NCBI GenBank assembly: GCA_013791765.1
Contig: VMTC01000036.1
Coordinates: 1 to 59,986, forward strand
DNA length: 59,986 nucleotides
Source of the DNA: Rhodoferax sp.
Lineage (GTDB): Bacteria > Pseudomonadota > Gammaproteobacteria > Burkholderiales > Burkholderiaceae_C
Reading direction: 5' to 3'
This document shows, piece after piece, positions 55,697-59,986 of this stretch. Positions within the stretch are counted from its first letter, which is position 1. Each line of letters starts with the position of its first letter. Both the position numbers and the translations under genes were made by a program. The notes below the pieces were generated by a model. The model was not told the origin of the DNA and made no database searches. It saw only the letters and a list, made by a program, of their open reading frames with translations.

Positions 55697-56937
55697 GCTC
55701 GACCCTGAAATTGGCCATGCGCAATTTGCTGCGCTATCGCCGCCGCACGTTGCTCACCGCCTTGCTCATCACGCTGGGGGTGGTGGCGCTCTTGCTGTTT
55801 GTGGCTGCCGCCGGCTCCTTCAAGCAAACCATGGTGGGCTCAATCACCGACAGCATGCTCGGGCATCTGCAGATTCACCGCAAGGGCTATACCGCGTCCA
55901 TGGACAACTTGCCGCTGACCATGAGCCTGCAGCCCAAGGCGGTTGAAAAGGTCGAGGAATTTCTCAAAGCCGACCCGGCCGTGGCGGCCTACTCCAAGCG
56001 CGTCAAGCTCGGCGCCATGTTCAGCAATTTCACCGAGAACAGCAGCATTCGCTTGAACGGCGTTGACGCGGCAGCCGAAGACTTGGCTGTGCCCGCGCTG
56101 CGCCAGCGCATCAGCGAGGGCGACAAGACCGGCCCGCTGGTGGCACCGGGCAAAGTGCTGGTGCCCGCCCTCTTGGCCAAAGGCATGAAAGTCAAACTCG
56201 GTGTCTCGGTGGTGCTGGTGGCTTCAAATGCCACGGGCTCGGTCAATGGCAAGACCTTCATCGTGGGCGGCATTCTGGAGGGCATCACCGGCCCGGGCGG
56301 GCGTGACGGCTACATCGACATCAAGGATGCGCGCGAGTTGCTGCGCATGGACAAAGACGAGGTGATGGAAGTGGCGGTGCGGCTGAAAAACATCGACCAG
56401 CTCTCTGCTGCGCAAGAACGGCTGGCGAGTGCGCTTGAGACCATCCGCAACAAGGAAGACAAACCGGCCACCGAGCTGCACACCTGGGCTGAACTGTCGC
56501 CCTTTGCGAACATTGTGAAAATGATCGACATGATGACCTTTTTTATCCGCATCATGCTGGTGGCCATTGTGCTGGTGAGTGTGATGAACGTGATGCTGAT
56601 GGCCGTTTATGAGCGTATCCGCGAGATCGGCACGCTCGCTGCCATCGGCACCCAACCGCGCAAGCTGATGGCGATTTTTCTCAGCGAGGGCCTGCTGCTG
56701 GGCCTGGCCGGTGCGGCAGTGGGTGTCGCGCTGAGTTACGCCGTGGTGGCTTTGCTCAACCTGTACCCGATCGTCTTCAACTTTGGCCGCGAGCAAATAA
56801 CGCTGCGCCCGATGCTGGCCACGGTGGAGGTGCTGGGGGTGCTGGGCCTGGCGGTGCTGGTGTCGGGCCTGGCCAGTTTGCAGCCGGCCTGGCGCGCGGC
56901 CCGCATGGACCCGATTGATGCACTGCGCCATGTTTGA
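55693..56937 (+). CDS. FtsX/LolCE-type ABC transporter permease
   Basis: The 414-residue permease has an N-terminal helix (about 20-42), a large periplasmic MacB_PCD domain (about 43-275) and three C-terminal helices with the FtsX signature VMNVMLMAVYERIREIGTLA. In LolCDE this arrangement extracts lipoproteins from the inner membrane. With the LolA-like gene next door, handling of a lipid or lipoprotein is likely. Confidence 0.9.
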   Translation: MSSTLKLAMRNLLRYRRRTLLTALLITLGVVALLLFVAAAGSFKQTMVGSITDSMLGHLQIHRKGYTASMDNLPLTMSLQPKAVEKVEEFLKADPAVAAYSKRVKLGAMFSNFTENSSIRLNGVDAAAEDLAVPALRQRISEGDKTGPLVAPGKVLVPALLAKGMKVKLGVSVVLVASNATGSVNGKTFIVGGILEGITGPGGRDGYIDIKDARELLRMDKDEVMEVAVRLKNIDQLSAAQERLASALETIRNKEDKPATELHTWAELSPFANIVKMIDMMTFFIRIMLVAIVLVSVMNVMLMAVYERIREIGTLAAIGTQPRKLMAIFLSEGLLLGLAGAAVGVALSYAVVALLNLYPIVFNFGREQITLRPMLATVEVLGVLGLAVLVSGLASLQPAWRAARMDPIDALRHV

Positions 56938-56965
56938 GGCTTTAAAAATTAGCGAGAAAAGCAAC

Positions 56966-57700
56966 ATGAAATTCCTCAAACTGATCGCCCTGTCTGCGCT
57001 GTGCGCACCCTTGCTGGCCTTTGCCGTCGATGGCGTTGCCATTCTCAAAAAACTCGACCGCAACCTGGAGCCTGAGTCTTATGAGTCGTACCGCAAGTTG
57101 ATCAACATCGAGCCCAACGGCAACAAGAAGGAATTTGTTCTGTTCTCTGTGAAAAAGGGCAAGGACCAGACCGCCAGCGTGTTCCTGCAGCCCGCCAGCG
57201 ACAAGGGCCGCAGCACCTTGCGCCAGGGCGACAACATGTGGATGTACCTGCCCAGCGTGGGCAAGCCGATGCGCATCACCAGCTTGCAGTCGATCACGGG
57301 CGGCGTGTTCAACAACGCCGACATCATGCGCCTGGACTATGCGCAGGAATACGACGTGGCCAGCGTTGACGAGGCCGATAAGACTTACACCCTGCACCTG
57401 AAAGCGAAAACCGCTGAGGTCGCCTATGACAAGCTGACGATGACGGTGGACAAGCAACTCATCTTGCCGGTTGCCATTGAGGCCTACGCCAGCAGCGGCA
57501 TGCTGCTCAAAACCCTGCATTTCAAAGACATCAAGGACTTTGGCGCTGGCATCAAGCGCCCCGCCATGATCGAGACCGACAGCCCGCTGTACAAGGGCTA
57601 TAAGTCGGTCATGCTGTATTCGGGCCTGAAGAAACGCGACTTTTCCGACGAGGTGTTTACCCAGGGCTTCATGCCCCGGCTGGAGGAGCTGCGCAAGTGA
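56966..57700 (+). CDS. LolA-like periplasmic outer-membrane lipoprotein-sorting protein
   Basis: The 244-residue protein has a signal peptide (about 1-18, ending LLAFA) and the LolA-like fold of the 'outer membrane lipoprotein-sorting' family: NMWMYLPSVGKPMRIT, then GGVFNNADIMRLDY. Such proteins shuttle hydrophobic cargo across the periplasm. This start is chosen because the signal peptide begins here; the frame is open upstream to 56915 in the permease gene. Confidence 0.85.
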   Translation: MKFLKLIALSALCAPLLAFAVDGVAILKKLDRNLEPESYESYRKLINIEPNGNKKEFVLFSVKKGKDQTASVFLQPASDKGRSTLRQGDNMWMYLPSVGKPMRITSLQSITGGVFNNADIMRLDYAQEYDVASVDEADKTYTLHLKAKTAEVAYDKLTMTVDKQLILPVAIEAYASSGMLLKTLHFKDIKDFGAGIKRPAMIETDSPLYKGYKSVMLYSGLKKRDFSDEVFTQGFMPRLEELRK

Positions 57701-59010
57701 GTAGCACCCTCGGCCAGGGGCGTGTTGCGCTGGCGGCGCTGAGTGGGGTGCTGCTGCTCGGGAGCGCCTGCGTCAGCGCCGAAGAATTCAGCTTTGATGC
57801 GTCTGAGTTCGCGCAAAAGACCTTTGAGTTTTCGGGCTTCGTCGAGCAAAAAGAAGAAGGGCTCAAGCTGCGTTCAGGCAGCCCGGCCTTCAAACTGGCA
57901 TACCCGGGCGAGCCTGGGCGCGATGGCTTGCTGCGCAGCAGCAGCACGCTGGAGCTCAGCGGCAAGGCCAATCTGGGCGACTTTGTTCTCGATGCGCGCG
58001 CCCAGGCCAGCTTGGCCGACGATGCGCTCGTGAGCAGCACCCGCAAGCCCAGTGTGATGGAAGGCGGCCTGCGCTGGAGCGCCAGCCCCGGCTTGAGCTT
58101 TGATGCGGGCAAGCGCGTGCAGCGCTGGGGCAAGGGTTACGCCTGGAGCCCGGTGGCGATGGTGGAGCGGCCCAAAGATGCCAATGACCCGCAAGCCTCA
58201 CGCGAGGGCTTTGTGATGGCCAGTGGCGAATGGACCAAAAGCCTGAGCGGGGGGCCGGTCAGCACGGTCAGCTTGATGGGCCTGGTGGTGCCAACCGATG
58301 GCAGCATGAACCGCGATTTTGGCCAAAGCCAGGACCTGAACCCTGCCGCCCGGCTGTATCTGCTGGCGTGGGACACGGACATTGACCTGATGTGGCGCGC
58401 CAAGGGCGCGCGGCCCGCCAGCTTTGGCGTGGACTTTTCACGCAACCTGAGCCCGGCGCTGGAGATTCACGGCGAATGGGCCCGCACACTGGACGCGCCG
58501 CGCACCACCGTGAGCGCCAGTGGCATCACCAGCAGCGATCGCGTGGATGTGGACTCGTACCTGCTGGGTCTGCGCTACCTGTCGCAGTCCGAGGTGACCT
58601 GGATCGCCGAGTACTACCGCAATGGTGCCGGTTACAGCGCACAGGAGTTCGATGCTTACTACCAGTTTCTGGACCTGGCGCTGGCGCCGGGTGCCCCGGC
58701 TGCGCTGGCCAGCCAAACCCGTAGCGTGGCTCAATCGGGCTACGCCAGGCCCAACCCGGGACGGGACTATTTGTACCTGAAAGCCAGCGTCAGCGAGCCC
58801 TTCAACTGGGTCTACGGCGCGGCCTCGGTGAGCACCATGGTCAATTTGAACGACCACAGCTATCAGATCACGCCGGAGTTGAGCTACACCGGCTTTTCCA
58901 ACTGGGAGTTGCGCGGGCGGCTGATCTTGCTGGCCGGGTCGGCGCGAACTGAGTTTCATGAAAAGACCGCCAGCCAGCGCCTGGAGGTTTATGCGCGTTA
59001 CTTTTTTTGA
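57697..59010 (+). CDS. Outer-membrane beta-barrel protein of the LolA-like module
   Basis: The 437-residue protein starts with GTG overlapping the preceding stop. It has a signal peptide (to about residue 28, SACVSAEE) and alternating hydrophobic/polar strands, and ends in YARYFF with the C-terminal Phe recognised by the BAM machinery. I do not recognise a named family. Its place after a LolD-LolCE-LolA-like set suggests the outer-membrane end of a trans-envelope path. Confidence 0.75.
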   Translation: MSSTLGQGRVALAALSGVLLLGSACVSAEEFSFDASEFAQKTFEFSGFVEQKEEGLKLRSGSPAFKLAYPGEPGRDGLLRSSSTLELSGKANLGDFVLDARAQASLADDALVSSTRKPSVMEGGLRWSASPGLSFDAGKRVQRWGKGYAWSPVAMVERPKDANDPQASREGFVMASGEWTKSLSGGPVSTVSLMGLVVPTDGSMNRDFGQSQDLNPAARLYLLAWDTDIDLMWRAKGARPASFGVDFSRNLSPALEIHGEWARTLDAPRTTVSASGITSSDRVDVDSYLLGLRYLSQSEVTWIAEYYRNGAGYSAQEFDAYYQFLDLALAPGAPAALASQTRSVAQSGYARPNPGRDYLYLKASVSEPFNWVYGAASVSTMVNLNDHSYQITPELSYTGFSNWELRGRLILLAGSARTEFHEKTASQRLEVYARYFF

Positions 59011-59067
59011 GTGCAACCAAGCGGCGAGCATGATCCAATGCCGTTGGCGAAAATGCTGCGCTAAGGA

Positions 59068-59220
59068 GTCGAGAAAAAATAAATTGGACAAAGACCCGCT
59101 TTCAGACGAGATGCCAGACAAGGCGCAAAGCGCGCCGTTTGGCGAGCCAAACAAGCGATTTGCAACGCCGCATGGCGCTCGTATGGAAGATGGGGAATGT
59201 TCAAGTTATTTTTTCTCGAC
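59068..59220. mobile_element. MITE-like element, 153 bp
   Basis: GTCGAGAAAAAATAA at the left end and its reverse complement at the right end begin ~23-bp imperfect inverted repeats (59068-59090 and 59198-59220). The interior has TTTGGCGAGCCAAA. Its reverse-complement core (GCGGCGTTGCAAATCGCTTG) matches the element at 26396-26550, so they are one family. No target duplication is visible and there is no coding capacity. Confidence 0.65.
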
Positions 59221-59253
59221 GACTAACTATGTTTTACAGGGAGTTTGAAGGCG

Positions 59254-59986
59254 ATGAAGACTTTATCTTTAATTTTTTGCGCTCTGCTGGCCGGCCCGGC
59301 ACTGGCCACCCAGGTTGACACTGTGCTGATGGTGTCGATTGATGCATTGCATCCGGCCGCTTTAAGCGAGCAGGCCTCTCCCACACTGCAGCGCCTGATG
59401 CGCTCGGGGCGCTACACGCTGCAGGGCCAAAGCGTCAGCCCGCCGCAGACCTTGATCGCGCACACCGCCATGCTGACCGGCCTCGCGCCTGCTCAAAGCG
59501 GCAAGCAAGACAACAACTGGAAGCCGGGCCAGCCGCAGGTAGCGCGAGAAACCCTGCTGGACGTGGCGAAACAGCGGGGCTTTCAAACCGCATATTTTTA
59601 TGCCAAGCCCAAACTGGGCTACCTGATCAGCGCCGCGGTGGACGAGCACGCGCTGGCGCGCGACGATGGCATCGACCGGGCCCAGGCTTTTTTCAGTCAG
59701 CCCGGTCAGCGCTTTGTCTTTCTGCACATCAGCGGGCTCGAAGACGCCGGAGCCGACTCGGGCTGGCTGTCGCCCGACTACGTCAATGAGCTGACGTACA
59801 TCGACCGCACGCTGGCGCCGCTGCTGGACGCCGTTGCCCAGCGCGGCAGTTACCTGGTCGTGGTGACGAGCGACCACGCCGGCCATGAGCGCCAGCATGG
59901 CACGCTCCATCCTGAGGACTTCAAGCTGCCAGTGATCATGGTCGCCGACCGAACGCTGCCAGCGCTGGCCCCGGGCGGCTTGCACC
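59254..59986 (+). CDS. Alkaline-phosphatase-superfamily (type I phosphodiesterase) protein, 5' part
   Basis: The translation begins MKTLSLIFCALLAGPALATQ, a signal peptide, and continues without a stop to the window end (244 codons). It has the metal Asp in MVSIDALHP, a nucleophile region SPPQTLIAHTAMLTGLAPA, and VVTSDHAGHERQHG with metal-binding Asp and His. This is the phosphodiesterase/nucleotide pyrophosphatase branch. A secreted phosphohydrolase is predicted. GGAGTTTGAAGG upstream can serve as ribosome binding site. The 3' end is outside the window. Confidence 0.85.
   Translation, partial: MKTLSLIFCALLAGPALATQVDTVLMVSIDALHPAALSEQASPTLQRLMRSGRYTLQGQSVSPPQTLIAHTAMLTGLAPAQSGKQDNNWKPGQPQVARETLLDVAKQRGFQTAYFYAKPKLGYLISAAVDEHALARDDGIDRAQAFFSQPGQRFVFLHISGLEDAGADSGWLSPDYVNELTYIDRTLAPLLDAVAQRGSYLVVVTSDHAGHERQHGTLHPEDFKLPVIMVADRTLPALAPGGLH

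Noticed and set aside
59362-59985. Long minus-strand open frame at the window end
   Set aside because: It is the shadow of the alkaline-phosphatase-like gene on the plus strand, which has a signal peptide and catalytic motifs.

Overview
The window looks like a chromosomal segment of a betaproteobacterium of the Comamonadaceae (Rhodoferax/Albidiferax-like). The evidence is the hydrogenase gene set arranged as in Cupriavidus necator, the high-GC coding style, the many ATGA gene overlaps, and short dispersed repeats of a type familiar from that family. The genus call is inference. No tRNA, rRNA or CRISPR array was seen.

Positions 1-19382 hold IS debris and then one long hydrogen-metabolism cluster on the + strand. 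A decayed IS1182-type transposase (1-214) is followed by a sigma54-like promoter and the decayed first ~45 codons of hoxK, the small subunit of a membrane-bound hydrogenase (MBH). Next come hupE, an AT-richer NAD-reducing soluble hydrogenase block (hoxFUYHWI), the maturation genes hypABFCDE and hoxX, and the H2-sensing system hoxA, hoxB, hoxC, hoxJ. In C. necator hypA1B1F1CDE-hoxXABCJ lies downstream of the MBH genes and hoxFUYHWI is a separate operon. Here the soluble-hydrogenase block appears to have replaced the MBH genes between the old MBH promoter and hypA.

Positions 19383-26395 hold an operon-like run that I read as a compatible-solute module: alpha-glucan phosphorylase, an HAD phosphatase of the mannosyl-3-phosphoglycerate phosphatase type, a glycosyltransferase, a small mechanosensitive-channel-like protein and a glucosyl-3-phosphoglycerate synthase. 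A bactofilin gene follows and is closed off by a 155-bp MITE-like element.

Positions 26396-42353 carry rarD, a tandem methylglyoxal-synthase-like protein, a DASS anion transporter divergent from a DctB/FixJ-like two-component pair, a MASE3-PAS-GGDEF-EAL protein, two chemoreceptors, and a PAS-HisKA_2 kinase with an ANTAR response regulator.

Positions 42354-46907 carry two palindromic elements, a biotinyl-carboxyltransferase fusion with a dispersed repeat in its linker, a PRC-barrel protein, a CDF metal exporter and a small DUF2789-like protein.

Positions 47061-54086 are a LacI-controlled catabolic operon on the - strand: polar-amino-acid-type ABC transporter, TIM-barrel isomerase, 2-keto-3-deoxygluconate-type kinase and 2-hydroxyacid dehydrogenase. 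Near-identical palindromic operators lie before the operon and before lacI.

Positions 54325-59986 hold an IS6-family relic, then a four-gene envelope module (LolD-like ATPase, FtsX/LolCE-like permease, LolA-like periplasmic protein, outer-membrane barrel), a second MITE-like element, and the 5' part of an alkaline-phosphatase-superfamily gene that runs off the window.
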